Below, piece by piece: positions 35,421-43,854 of a stretch of 64,000 bases of DNA. The stretch covers positions 1 through 64,000 of the forward strand of contig NZ_MKIN01000026.1 of assembly GCF_001938985.1 (NCBI RefSeq). Reading direction: 5' to 3'. The stretch comes from Gillisella taibaishanensis (GTDB taxonomy: Bacteria > Pseudomonadota > Alphaproteobacteria > Rhizobiales > Rhizobiaceae). Position 1 is the first letter of the stretch; each line of letters starts with the position of its first letter. The notes beneath the pieces were generated by a model. That model was given only the letters and a program-made list of their open reading frames with translations, did not search any database and was not told the origin of the DNA. The position numbers and the translations under genes were made by a program.

Positions 35421-36542
35421 TTATCCTGGATAACCTGGGCGACGTTTCCGATCCGCCGCCAGCGAACTGGCAGTCCAGATGCAGTCGGCAACCAGTTGAG
35501 GGGTTAGCTTTACAGGCACGGAATGGATAACGCTCTTCGGATCGAGCGCGATTTCGCCTACCTTCAGCAGTTCTTCCGCTGTGACGTTCTCCAGTCCAAG
35601 ATCGGTGAGGGTGGTGGGTAGGCCGATATCCTGGCAGAAATCGATCGCCTCATGGATTTCCGTCAGTGGACGGTTTTCCAGAACAAGAAGGCCGATGATG
35701 CCGAATGCAACCTTTTCGCCGTGGAAGAAATGATGCGTCGGCTCCAGTACCGTCAGAGCGTCGTGAATACCGTGCGCTCCGGATACGCCGCAGTTTTCAA
35801 AGCCCAGACCGCTTAGCAGCGTATTGGCCTCGATGATGTTTTCCACCGCCTGCGTCAGCTTGCCATCGCGGGCCGCAGCATAGGCCGCTCGACCGTCCCG
35901 CATCAGCACGTCATGGCAGCGCCGCGCGATTGCTTCCCCGGCTGCCGTGGTGACATAGCCATCGCCGATATAGTTGTTGGAGCGGCTTTCAAAATTCGAC
36001 CGCGCCTCATACCAGGTCGAGAGCGCATCGCCCATACCAGACACCAGGAAGCGGACAGGCGCCTTGATGATCAGGGCGCTGTCGACCAGAACGACATCGG
36101 GGTTGCGCCCGCAACGGATAACGCGATCATAGACCCCGTCTTCGCTATAGATCACACCGAGCGAACTTGTAGGGGAATCGGTCGATGCTATGGTTGGAAC
36201 GGTTGCCGTCCGCGCGCCGAGATGTAGCGCGGAAATCTTTGCCGTATCGAGCGCCTTGCCGCCGCCGATGCCGATCACCACCCCTGCCCCGGTGGCCTTA
36301 CCCTCGGCTATCGTTCGGTTCACCTCGTTGTCGGAGGATTCACCGGAAAACTTTACAAAATGGCTTTTGACGCCCTGCACCGTGAGATTGGCTTCCACCT
36401 TAGGGCGCAGCGTTTCCCAGAAGAAGCCGTCGATCACGATCAGCGCCGATTTTGAAAGCGGTGCGATGTAAAGCCCGATGTCATCGATGACGCCAGGGCC
36501 CTGCACGTAGCGAAGCGGCCCGCCATATCCTCTTGCGGTCAT
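35421..36542 (-). CDS. Glycerol dehydrogenase-like iron/zinc-containing alcohol dehydrogenase
   Basis: A 373-residue group III alcohol dehydrogenase of the GldA type. The NAD-binding motif is GIGGGKALDTAK and ATVPTIASTDSPTSSL follows; metal ligands are in GMGDALSTWYEA (Asp), SGAHGIHDAL (His) and FFHGEKVAFG (His). Last gene of a five-gene operon headed by gntR. Its role beside sugar-oxidising genes is unclear; it could interconvert a hydroxy-ketone or polyol end product. Confidence 0.88.
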   Translation of the reverse strand: MTARGYGGPLRYVQGPGVIDDIGLYIAPLSKSALIVIDGFFWETLRPKVEANLTVQGVKSHFVKFSGESSDNEVNRTIAEGKATGAGVVIGIGGGKALDTAKISALHLGARTATVPTIASTDSPTSSLGVIYSEDGVYDRVIRCGRNPDVVLVDSALIIKAPVRFLVSGMGDALSTWYEARSNFESRSNNYIGDGYVTTAAGEAIARRCHDVLMRDGRAAYAAARDGKLTQAVENIIEANTLLSGLGFENCGVSGAHGIHDALTVLEPTHHFFHGEKVAFGIIGLLVLENRPLTEIHEAIDFCQDIGLPTTLTDLGLENVTAEELLKVGEIALDPKSVIHSVPVKLTPQLVADCIWTASSLAADRKRRPGYPG

Positions 36543-36634
36543 GGTCTTGTTCCTTTTGATTTATGGCAGATCAGCGCGTCGGACCGAAAGGTGGGGACCG
36601 GTTTTCGGAAACAATTCGACGCGCAAACAACAAG

Positions 36635-37432
36635 TTAACGCAGCGTCAGGCCGCCATCGACGGTGATCACCTCGCCCGTCGTGAACGAGCCGGCATCGCT
36701 CGCGAGATAGACGACCGACCCGGCCAGTTCCTCGACCGTGCCGATACGGTTCTGCACAGCACCCTTTTCCCAATAATTGGCGACGACATCAGGGTGCTCG
36801 CGCAGCACCTCATCGGTCAGTTCGGTGCGGATATAGCCAGGCGCCAGCGCATTGACGCGGATATTGTGCTCTGCCCATTCGGTGGCGAGCGCCTTGGTCA
36901 GCATATGCACACCCGCCTTCGACACGTTATAGGCGGCGTGGCGGAAGGGCCAGTTGACGATCCGGCCCGACATGGAGCCGATATTGATGATCGACCCGCT
37001 CTTTTGCGCAATCATCCGCCGTCCGACATGCTTCGAGACGAGGAACACACCGTCGAGATTGACGGCCATGGTCTGGCGCCACTGGTCAAGGCTGCAATCC
37101 TCCGCCGGTGCGGGTAGCACGATGCCGGCATTGTTGATGAGAATGTCGATACGCCCGAAGCGGTCGATTACACCTTGCGTCATCCGCTCCACATCAGCCT
37201 CGTCGGAGACATCGGCCTGAAGCGCGAAGCTGTCGCGGCCCTGGGCCTTGATGGAATTGGCGACCTCTTCTGCGCGATCCAGCGTCGAGCGCACGATGAT
37301 GGCGACGTCGGCACCATGGGCAGCGAGCGCCTCTGCCAGCGCCTTGCCTATGCCGCGCGATCCGCCCGTGACGATCGCCTTGCGACCAGTCAGATCGAAT
37401 AGGCGGCGGTAATCCTTAGCCGTGTTTGACAT
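36635..37432 (-). CDS. SDR-family oxidoreductase (gluconate 5-dehydrogenase/2-keto-3-deoxy-L-fuconate dehydrogenase-like)
   Basis: A 265-residue classical SDR: TGGSRGIGKALAEAL, NNAGIVLPAP, active-site region SMSGRI...YNVSKAGVHML, and APGYIRTEL. GAGGAAAC precedes the ATG. In the L-fucose-type pathway suggested by the neighbouring genes, an SDR oxidises 2-keto-3-deoxy-fuconate; that role is inference and a sugar dehydrogenase is also possible. Confidence 0.86.
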   Translation of the reverse strand: MSNTAKDYRRLFDLTGRKAIVTGGSRGIGKALAEALAAHGADVAIIVRSTLDRAEEVANSIKAQGRDSFALQADVSDEADVERMTQGVIDRFGRIDILINNAGIVLPAPAEDCSLDQWRQTMAVNLDGVFLVSKHVGRRMIAQKSGSIINIGSMSGRIVNWPFRHAAYNVSKAGVHMLTKALATEWAEHNIRVNALAPGYIRTELTDEVLREHPDVVANYWEKGAVQNRIGTVEELAGSVVYLASDAGSFTTGEVITVDGGLTLR

Positions 37433-37460
37433 ATTGTTTCCTCCCTAATTTTGGAAATAT

Positions 37461-39041
37461 TCAAGCCGCCGTCGGCGATGTCTGCGGCGTAGCAAGGGGC
37501 AGCGCATTCACCGGCTCACCCCAGCGGGCGAGAATGTGTTCGGCGGTGCGCTGCGCCTGGGCAACGATGGTCAATGACGGGTTCACTGCGGTCGAGGACG
37601 GCAGGAAAGACGCGTCGACGACATAGAGATTGTCGACATCCCAGACCTTGCAATGCGGATCGAGCACGGAGCTTTCCGGCGCCGTGCCAAAGCGGGCGGT
37701 GCCGCATTGATGCATCGACACCTTGATATCCATCTTGTTGGTGATGATCAGCGGGTAGCCAAGCGAGCGCATGATGCGCGACCAGACTTTGACCAGCTCA
37801 TTGTGAGATTTCAGGTTGTTGGCGGTGTAGCTTAGGCGGATGCGGCCGTCGGGGTCGACGGTGACGCGATTGTTCGGATCGGGCAGGTCTTCCGACATCA
37901 GCCACCAGTCGACACTGCGATCGGCAAAGGTCGACATCAGCCATTCCGGCGCCCAGGTGGCACTCGCTGTCAGCATGCCGCCCTGCAATTTGCCGAGCCC
38001 TTGCACATTGCCGAGCGGATAGGGCTTTTCGTTATTGGCGAGGTAGAAATCATTGATCGCCATCGACTTCTGAAAGACCACGCGGTTTTTCTTGAACGGC
38101 GATATCGCCATCATCGCTGTATTGTTATGGGCCATGTAATTGCGGCCCAGCTGGTCGGACATGTTGTTGCCGAGGCCCCGCTTGTGCGCATCGTTGGCGG
38201 AACGCAGCAACAGCGCTGCCGAGTTGATTGCGCCAGCGCTGGACACAAACAGGTCGGCCTCAATCACCTGCTTCTGGCCCTTGTGGGTCAGTTCAACGCC
38301 GGTAACGCGCTTGCCGGTCGAATCGGTCAGCAGCCGGTGCACAAAAGTCTCGGTAATCAGTTCGATCTTACCCATGGATTTGGCAAGCGCCGGGTTGACC
38401 AGACGCACTTCCGCATCGCCCTTGGCACCCAGCTTGCAGGCAAAGCCATCGCAGGTGCGACAGCGGATACAGCTGCCGCCCTGATGATAGTCGATGGCGA
38501 TCGGCAGCGGGAAAGGATGCAGGCCCTTCTCCTTCAGCTTCTTTTCGAAGAAGGCGATTTCCGGCTCGTGACCGATGGCCGGATAAGGCATGGGACCGGA
38601 GCGCGGTGGCTCCGTCGGGTCCATGCCCGCAGTGCCATGGGTGCCCATCAGCCTTTCGGCGACAGCATAGTAGGGTTCGAATTCGTCATAGGAAACCGGC
38701 CAGGCAGGGGCAACACCATCCTCGTGCTGCAAATCCTCGAAATCCTCGCGGCGGAAACGTAGGGTGGCTGCCCCGAAAAATTTGCTGTTGCCGCCGACAT
38801 AGTAGTAGGTGCTGGGATTGAAGAGTTCGCCGTCTTTGTCGCGCCATTCTTCCTTGGTGGCGTATTTCTTCTTGTGGAAGACCGCATCGACATTCCAGTT
38901 ATCATCTTCCCTGGGCAGGCGCGGCCCGCGCTCGATCATCAGGATATTGCGGCCGGTCTCGGCCAGCCGGTTGGCAAGCGCACCACCGCCAACGCCGGCA
39001 CCCACGATGATCACGTCGTAAAATGTCTTCAAGTCGCTCAT
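37461..39041 (-). CDS. GMC-family FAD oxidoreductase
   Basis: A 526-residue GMC flavoprotein. FAD motif VIIVGAGVGGGALANRL, the Cys-rich loop SCIRCRTCDGFACKLGAKGDA seen in gluconate dehydrogenase and sorbosone-type members, and the C-terminal VVDASFLPSSTAVNPSLTIVAQA. The active-site His region is MHQCGTARFG. No signal peptide is visible, so it is cytoplasmic or co-exported. It probably oxidises a sugar, polyol or sugar acid, with an unknown electron acceptor. Confidence 0.86.
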   Translation of the reverse strand: MSDLKTFYDVIIVGAGVGGGALANRLAETGRNILMIERGPRLPREDDNWNVDAVFHKKKYATKEEWRDKDGELFNPSTYYYVGGNSKFFGAATLRFRREDFEDLQHEDGVAPAWPVSYDEFEPYYAVAERLMGTHGTAGMDPTEPPRSGPMPYPAIGHEPEIAFFEKKLKEKGLHPFPLPIAIDYHQGGSCIRCRTCDGFACKLGAKGDAEVRLVNPALAKSMGKIELITETFVHRLLTDSTGKRVTGVELTHKGQKQVIEADLFVSSAGAINSAALLLRSANDAHKRGLGNNMSDQLGRNYMAHNNTAMMAISPFKKNRVVFQKSMAINDFYLANNEKPYPLGNVQGLGKLQGGMLTASATWAPEWLMSTFADRSVDWWLMSEDLPDPNNRVTVDPDGRIRLSYTANNLKSHNELVKVWSRIMRSLGYPLIITNKMDIKVSMHQCGTARFGTAPESSVLDPHCKVWDVDNLYVVDASFLPSSTAVNPSLTIVAQAQRTAEHILARWGEPVNALPLATPQTSPTAA

Positions 39042-39086
39042 GTCTCTCTCCCGTGCGTGAACGTTCTTTTCCTCGAAGCCCGCTCG

Positions 39087-40619
39087 TCACATGATGGCGC
39101 CCACCTGCCAGGGCACGAATTCGTTGTCGCCGTAATTGTAGATTTCGCTGAGCGTCCGCTCGCCCGAGGCCGTCGCAACGATCGCCTCGAATATCCGGTT
39201 GCCTACCTCTTCCACCGTCTCGTCACCGGTGACGATGGTGCCGCAGTTGAGGTCCATGTCCTCCTGCATCCGCGCATACATCGGCGTGTTGGTGGCAAGC
39301 TTCAGCGACGGTGCCGGCTTGAAGCCCGAGACGGAACCGCGTCCGGTTGTAAAGCATATGACGTTGCAGCCGCCTGCGACCTGGCCGGTCACCGCAATCG
39401 GGTCATAGCCGGGGGTGTCCATGAAGACGAAGCCGCTTTCGGTGATGCGTTCGGCATATTCATAGACGGCATTGAGCCGCGTCGTGCCGCCCTTGGCAAC
39501 AGCCCCCAGCGACTTCTCAAGAATAGTGGTGAGACCGCCCGCCTTGTTGCCATGGGACGGGTTATTGTTCAGCTCTGCCTGGCCGCGCTCGGCATAATCG
39601 CGCCACCATTCAATCCGCTGCAGCAGTTTTTCCGCAACGGCGGGGCTTTTCGCGCGCCGCGTCAGCAGATGTTCGGCGCCGTAGATCTCAGGCGTTTCGG
39701 CAAGACAGGCCGTCCCGCCATGGCTGACCAGGAGATCGGCGGCATAGCCCAGTGCCGGATTGGCGGAAATGCCGGAATAGCCATCCGACCCGCCGCATTC
39801 CAGCGCAAGCTTCAGCTTGGACACCGGCTGCGGCGTGCGCGTGAGTGCGTTGACTGAAGGCAGCATGGCATCGATCGCGGCAATCGAGGCTTCGATGGAT
39901 TTGCGCGTGCCACCGGTCGCCTGGATGGTGAGCGTGTGGAAGCGCTCGCCCTCTTTCAAACCATGCGCGGAAAGCAGCGCTGGAATCTGGTTGGTTTCAC
40001 AGCCCAGACCGATCATCACGACGCCGCCGACATTGGCATGGGTGGCGTAGCCGGCAAGCGTGCGCGTCAGATAGCGATAGCCTTCCGCCGCCGTGTTGAT
40101 GGCGCAGCCGCCGGCATGTGTCAGTGCGATGACACCGTCGACATTGGGATAATCCTCAAGCCGTCCCGGCGCGGCGTAGTGCTGCGCCACGGCCTTCGCG
40201 ACAGTCGCCGAACAGTTCACCGAGGAGACGACGGCGATATAGTTCCGGGTCCCCGCCTCGCCATTGGCGCGCTCGAAGCCCATGAACCGCACTGGTTCCG
40301 CGACAAAGATCGGCTCATGCGCATCCACGCAGAATTCATGGGCGAGTTCCACGTCGCGCATGGCCATGTTGTGCGTATGAACATGGTCGCCGACGGCTAT
40401 GTCGCCGGTGGCAAAGCCGATGATCTGGCCGTATTTGATCACGGCATCCCCCGCCTTCAGTGCGGAAATAGCAACCTTGTGGCCCTGGGTAATGCGCCCG
40501 GTCAAAGCCGCTCCGCCAAGTTCCGGCAGGGTCACCGGCTCGAGCGTCAGACGTGCCACTGCGACATTGTCGCGCGCGTTCAAGCGCAAAAGCGGTGACG
40601 ACGCTGAATAGAGTGTCAT
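39087..40619 (-). CDS. UxaA/altronate dehydratase-family hydro-lyase
   Basis: A 510-residue protein with the SAF domain (residues ~10-100) and the UxaA catalytic domain (GFERANGEAGTRNYIAVVSSVNCS in pieces, THAGGCAINTAAEGY, LGCETNQIPAL, ECGGSDGYSGISANPALG). These iron-dependent enzymes dehydrate altronate, galactarate and related sugar acids. The start overlaps the gntR stop by 4 nt. Probably supplies the aldonate dehydratase step of the pathway encoded here. Confidence 0.9.
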   Translation of the reverse strand: MTLYSASSPLLRLNARDNVAVARLTLEPVTLPELGGAALTGRITQGHKVAISALKAGDAVIKYGQIIGFATGDIAVGDHVHTHNMAMRDVELAHEFCVDAHEPIFVAEPVRFMGFERANGEAGTRNYIAVVSSVNCSATVAKAVAQHYAAPGRLEDYPNVDGVIALTHAGGCAINTAAEGYRYLTRTLAGYATHANVGGVVMIGLGCETNQIPALLSAHGLKEGERFHTLTIQATGGTRKSIEASIAAIDAMLPSVNALTRTPQPVSKLKLALECGGSDGYSGISANPALGYAADLLVSHGGTACLAETPEIYGAEHLLTRRAKSPAVAEKLLQRIEWWRDYAERGQAELNNNPSHGNKAGGLTTILEKSLGAVAKGGTTRLNAVYEYAERITESGFVFMDTPGYDPIAVTGQVAGGCNVICFTTGRGSVSGFKPAPSLKLATNTPMYARMQEDMDLNCGTIVTGDETVEEVGNRIFEAIVATASGERTLSEIYNYGDNEFVPWQVGAIM

Positions 40620-41305
40620 GGGGCGTCCTTTCTTTCGAAGAGCCCGCGCTGGTCTTCGTACATCCGCGCCATAACGGCGAAGGACGTGTCCAGATGGATG
40701 CGCATGGCAAGTTCCGCCTGATCGGCGTTGCGGTTGGCCAGCGCCCGAACAATCGTGTCGTGCTGTTCGGTGACCACGACCAGATGGCCAGGCACAGGCG
40801 CGCTGAGCTGGCGCATCCGGTCGAGATGCACCTTGGCAAGGGTGATGAATTTCCAGATGCGCGGATAGCCGCTGATGCCGGCGATCGCGCTGTGAAAGGC
40901 GTCGTCACAATCGAGATAGCTGTCGAGCTGGTTGTTATCCAGAATGGCCTGCATGTCGCCGATCAGCACTTTCAGGCGTGCAACATCCGCATCGCTGACA
41001 TTGGCAACGGCTTTTCGCACGCTTTCGATTTCCAGCGCGCGGCGAATGACAAAGCCCTCTTCCGCCACCGTAAAAGAGATGCGGCTCACATAGGTGCCCG
41101 AATGCGGAAAGATGTCGACAAGCCCTTCATCTGCCAATCGCTGCAGTGCTTCCCTGACCGGGGTCCGAGATACGCCCAACTCGGCACAAAGGTCTTTTTC
41201 CGAGATCACGGCACCCGGCTCCATCTCTAGGTGTACGATTGCCTGCCGCAACAACCAATATATCTGTTCGGCCTTTGGAATCGGTTTTGTTTTTTCCGCG
41301 CTCAT
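40616..41305 (-). CDS. FadR-subfamily GntR transcriptional regulator
   Basis: A 229-residue regulator with an N-terminal winged helix (YWLLRQAIVHLEMEPGAVIS, DLCAELGVSRTPVREALQRL) and an all-helical FCD domain (ESVRKAVANVSDADVARLK, DDAFHSAIAG, HDTIVRALANRNADQAELAMRIHLD in pieces). First gene of the minus-strand operon and divergent from the transporter operon, so it can control both arms of the pathway. Confidence 0.9.
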   Translation of the reverse strand: MSAEKTKPIPKAEQIYWLLRQAIVHLEMEPGAVISEKDLCAELGVSRTPVREALQRLADEGLVDIFPHSGTYVSRISFTVAEEGFVIRRALEIESVRKAVANVSDADVARLKVLIGDMQAILDNNQLDSYLDCDDAFHSAIAGISGYPRIWKFITLAKVHLDRMRQLSAPVPGHLVVVTEQHDTIVRALANRNADQAELAMRIHLDTSFAVMARMYEDQRGLFERKDAP

Positions 41306-41592
41306 CTGGAACCCATGTAAATCAGCATTTTAAATGATCAATAAGAAGTTTAGGTAACCCTGTTGACAGCTTCTTTTGGATCTGCATTTATATAACTCAT
41401 ATATTAGTTTGTGGCGCAAGGAAAATTTTTCGCGACTACGAACAGGAGGAAGGGTCGGGGTGGCGAGGAGGCTAGCCCACCCTGAAAGATCTCGAAAAGC
41501 ATGACATCCCTGAGGACAGCGGGTCCGCTGCAACGCCAATTCTGGCGGCGTCTGTGGGCCGACGGGATGCAAACAGATGAGCGCAGGCGACC
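41306..41592. promoter_or_regulatory. Divergent control region of the sugar-oxidation cluster
   Basis: 287 nt between the divergent operons. On the plus strand TTGACA at 41363-41368 is followed by TTTATA at 41387-41392 (18-nt spacing). At 41394-41409 AACTCATATATTAGTT is a near-perfect 16-bp palindrome just downstream of that -10, a good candidate GntR operator. The transcript would carry a ~190-nt leader before the dehydrogenase start. Confidence 0.5.
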
Positions 41593-42705
41593 ATGGCAAC
41601 CATCAATTATCTCACCCGAATTGAATTCGACTCAGGCTCGATCTCGAAGCTTCCCGCCCTTCTGGCCGAGCTTGGGGTGAGAAATCCCTTGATCGCCACC
41701 GACAAGGGTCTGGTGTCGACCGGCCTCGTCGCCAAGGTGCTGAATCTCTTCCCCGTGCCACCGATCGTGTTCGACGGCACGCCGGCCAATCCGACCGAAG
41801 AAGCAGTCATGGAGGCCTATCGGCTCTACTCGGCAGAGCGATGTGATGGAATTGTCGGATTGGGCGGCGGCTCGTCCCTCGATCTTGCCAAAGCTGTGCG
41901 GCTCCTGACCGGGCATGCCGCGCCGCTCGCGCAATATACGGCGGTCTCCGGCGGTGCCGCCAAGATCCACGGCAAGATCTGCCCGATGATCGCCGTTCCC
42001 ACGACATCAGGGACCGGCTCGGAAGTCGGCCGCGCCGCCGTGATTATCACCGCTGATGGCCGCAAACTCGGCATTCTCAGCGGCTATATGCTGCCGTCGA
42101 TCGCACTTTGCGATCCAGAACTCACCTATGGCCTGCCGCCCTTCCTGACGGCCGCCACCGGCATGGATGCGCTGTCGCACTGTCTCGAAACCTATATGGG
42201 TCCCACCGTCAATCCGCCGGCCGATGCGATCGCTCTCGACGGGCTGAAGCGCGGCTTCCCGGCTATTCGCAAGGCCGTGGCCAATGGCCAGGACCACCAG
42301 GCGCGCTGGGACATGATGATGACCGCGCTGGAAGGCGCGATGGCTTTCCAGAAGGGCTTGGGCGCTGTTCATGCCCTGACCCATCCGCTTGGCGCGATCC
42401 GCGAACTCAACCTGCATCATGGCACTCTGAACGCGGTGCTGATGCCTGCCGTGCTGCGCTTCAACCGTTCGGTGATCGGCGGCAAATGGGATGTGATGGC
42501 CGACATTCTCGGCGGCGCGCCTGATGAGGTCATGGCCAAGCTCAACACGGATATCGGCATGCCCCAGGGGCTCACAGCCATGGGCGTCACCGACGCGATG
42601 ATGGAGAAGGTGTCCGGTGAAGCGCTGAAAGACCATTGCCACGCAACCAATCCACGGCTCGCCAGCCGCGAAGACTATCTGGCGCTGCTGAAGGAGTCGG
42701 CCTGA
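41593..42705 (+). CDS. Iron-containing alcohol dehydrogenase (lactaldehyde reductase/FucO-like role possible)
   Basis: A 370-residue group III alcohol dehydrogenase: GLGGGSSLDLAKA, VPTTSGTGSEV, and metal-ligand segments GMDALSHCLET, HALTHPLGA and NLHHGTLNAVLMP. Fucose-type pathways yield lactaldehyde, which FucO-like enzymes of this family reduce; that assignment is by context. First gene of the plus-strand operon. Confidence 0.87.
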   Translation: MATINYLTRIEFDSGSISKLPALLAELGVRNPLIATDKGLVSTGLVAKVLNLFPVPPIVFDGTPANPTEEAVMEAYRLYSAERCDGIVGLGGGSSLDLAKAVRLLTGHAAPLAQYTAVSGGAAKIHGKICPMIAVPTTSGTGSEVGRAAVIITADGRKLGILSGYMLPSIALCDPELTYGLPPFLTAATGMDALSHCLETYMGPTVNPPADAIALDGLKRGFPAIRKAVANGQDHQARWDMMMTALEGAMAFQKGLGAVHALTHPLGAIRELNLHHGTLNAVLMPAVLRFNRSVIGGKWDVMADILGGAPDEVMAKLNTDIGMPQGLTAMGVTDAMMEKVSGEALKDHCHATNPRLASREDYLALLKESA

Positions 42706-42744
42706 CGTTACAGGCAACGACATAATCCAGAGGGAGGAGAACCT

Positions 42745-43782
42745 ATGTCTGAATTTGAGGAAACCAAAGAGCGCGCCCGCTTCATGGGCGACCTGAAGCT
42801 CACCCGGCGCGGGGTTTTAAGCGCCGGTGCGGCGATTACAGTCGCGGCAGCGCTCAGCAAGCCACGGGCCGCCGGTGCCGAAGACCTGAAATTCTGCGCG
42901 TCGCTTGGCTGGACGGTGTGGGAATCCGGTCGCCATATCGTCAACGGTTACAAGGATGCAGTATCGAAGCTCGGCGGCACGCTGACCATTGCCGACGCCA
43001 ATTACGACATCAAGAAGCAGGCCGACCAGATCGCCGCTTTTGTTGCGTCAAAACCGGCCGCGATCTTCATCACACCCGCCGATGCCGCCGCAATCTCGCC
43101 GGCCGTGCAGGCTGCGGTGGCATCGGGCATCCCGATCTTCTGCGGCGACAGCTATGTGCCGAACACGACGGTGACATCCACCGCCATGTCGAACAATTTC
43201 GGCCTTGGCGCGGCCGGGGCCGAATACATCGTCAAGCGGTTGAACGGTAAGGGCCAAGTGGCACTCGTCAGCCTGCCGTCGAACGAATCCTGGGACCAGC
43301 GCACGCTCGGCGCCAAATCTGTCTTCGCCCGCTTCCCGGACATCAAGATCGCCTCGGAAATCGCCTTTGCGCTCGGCGGCACCACGACCCCACGCCAGGT
43401 GGTGGACAATATCCTCACCGCCAATCCCGATCTCGAGGCCATCTGGTGCGCCTGGGATGGCGCTGCCTCGGAAGGCACGCTCGCCATACGTGCGTCGGGC
43501 AAGAAGGTGTTCATCACAGGCATCGACGGCGGCCGTCAGTCCTTCGAATACATCAAGGCTGGCTCGCCATTCGCGATGACCATGGCGCAGAGCTTCTACG
43601 AGATGGCCTACATGAACGCCTTCTACGCCCATGAGGTCGTGGCTGGCCGTAAGGCGCCGCGCTTTGTCATCACGCCGTCCTATGCCGTGACGCAGGACAG
43701 CCTGAAGAACCTCAAGGATCTCCCCGACAACTACGATCAGCCGGGCGAAGCAATCAAGCTGGGCTGGGCCAGGGCTCTTTGA
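42745..43782 (+). CDS. Sugar ABC transporter substrate-binding protein (Tat-type signal)
   Basis: A 345-residue type I periplasmic binding protein. The N-terminus carries a twin-arginine-like LTRRGVLSAGAAITVAAAL, implying export through Tat, and cleavage near AGA-ED. Ribose-like features are DANYDIKKQADQIAAFVA, ITPADAAAISPAV and FITGIDGGRQSFEYI. It belongs with the ATPase and two permeases downstream. Confidence 0.88.
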   Translation: MSEFEETKERARFMGDLKLTRRGVLSAGAAITVAAALSKPRAAGAEDLKFCASLGWTVWESGRHIVNGYKDAVSKLGGTLTIADANYDIKKQADQIAAFVASKPAAIFITPADAAAISPAVQAAVASGIPIFCGDSYVPNTTVTSTAMSNNFGLGAAGAEYIVKRLNGKGQVALVSLPSNESWDQRTLGAKSVFARFPDIKIASEIAFALGGTTTPRQVVDNILTANPDLEAIWCAWDGAASEGTLAIRASGKKVFITGIDGGRQSFEYIKAGSPFAMTMAQSFYEMAYMNAFYAHEVVAGRKAPRFVITPSYAVTQDSLKNLKDLPDNYDQPGEAIKLGWARAL

Positions 43783-43792
43783 GCCATAGGTG

Positions 43793-43821
43793 ACGGCGGG
43801 CCGCGCTTAGCGGCCTGCCGT
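43793..43821 (+). promoter_or_regulatory. Intercistronic hairpin after the first sugar binding protein
   Basis: ACGGCGGGCCGC and GCGGCCTGCCGT form a 12-bp stem (one G-U) with a 5-nt loop, 11 nt after the stop and without a T-run. As between the amide binding protein and its permease, it probably raises the stability of the binding-protein message. Confidence 0.5.
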
Positions 43822-43854
43822 TCAAGATGAAGCCGGAAAGGATCTGTGCTGACA

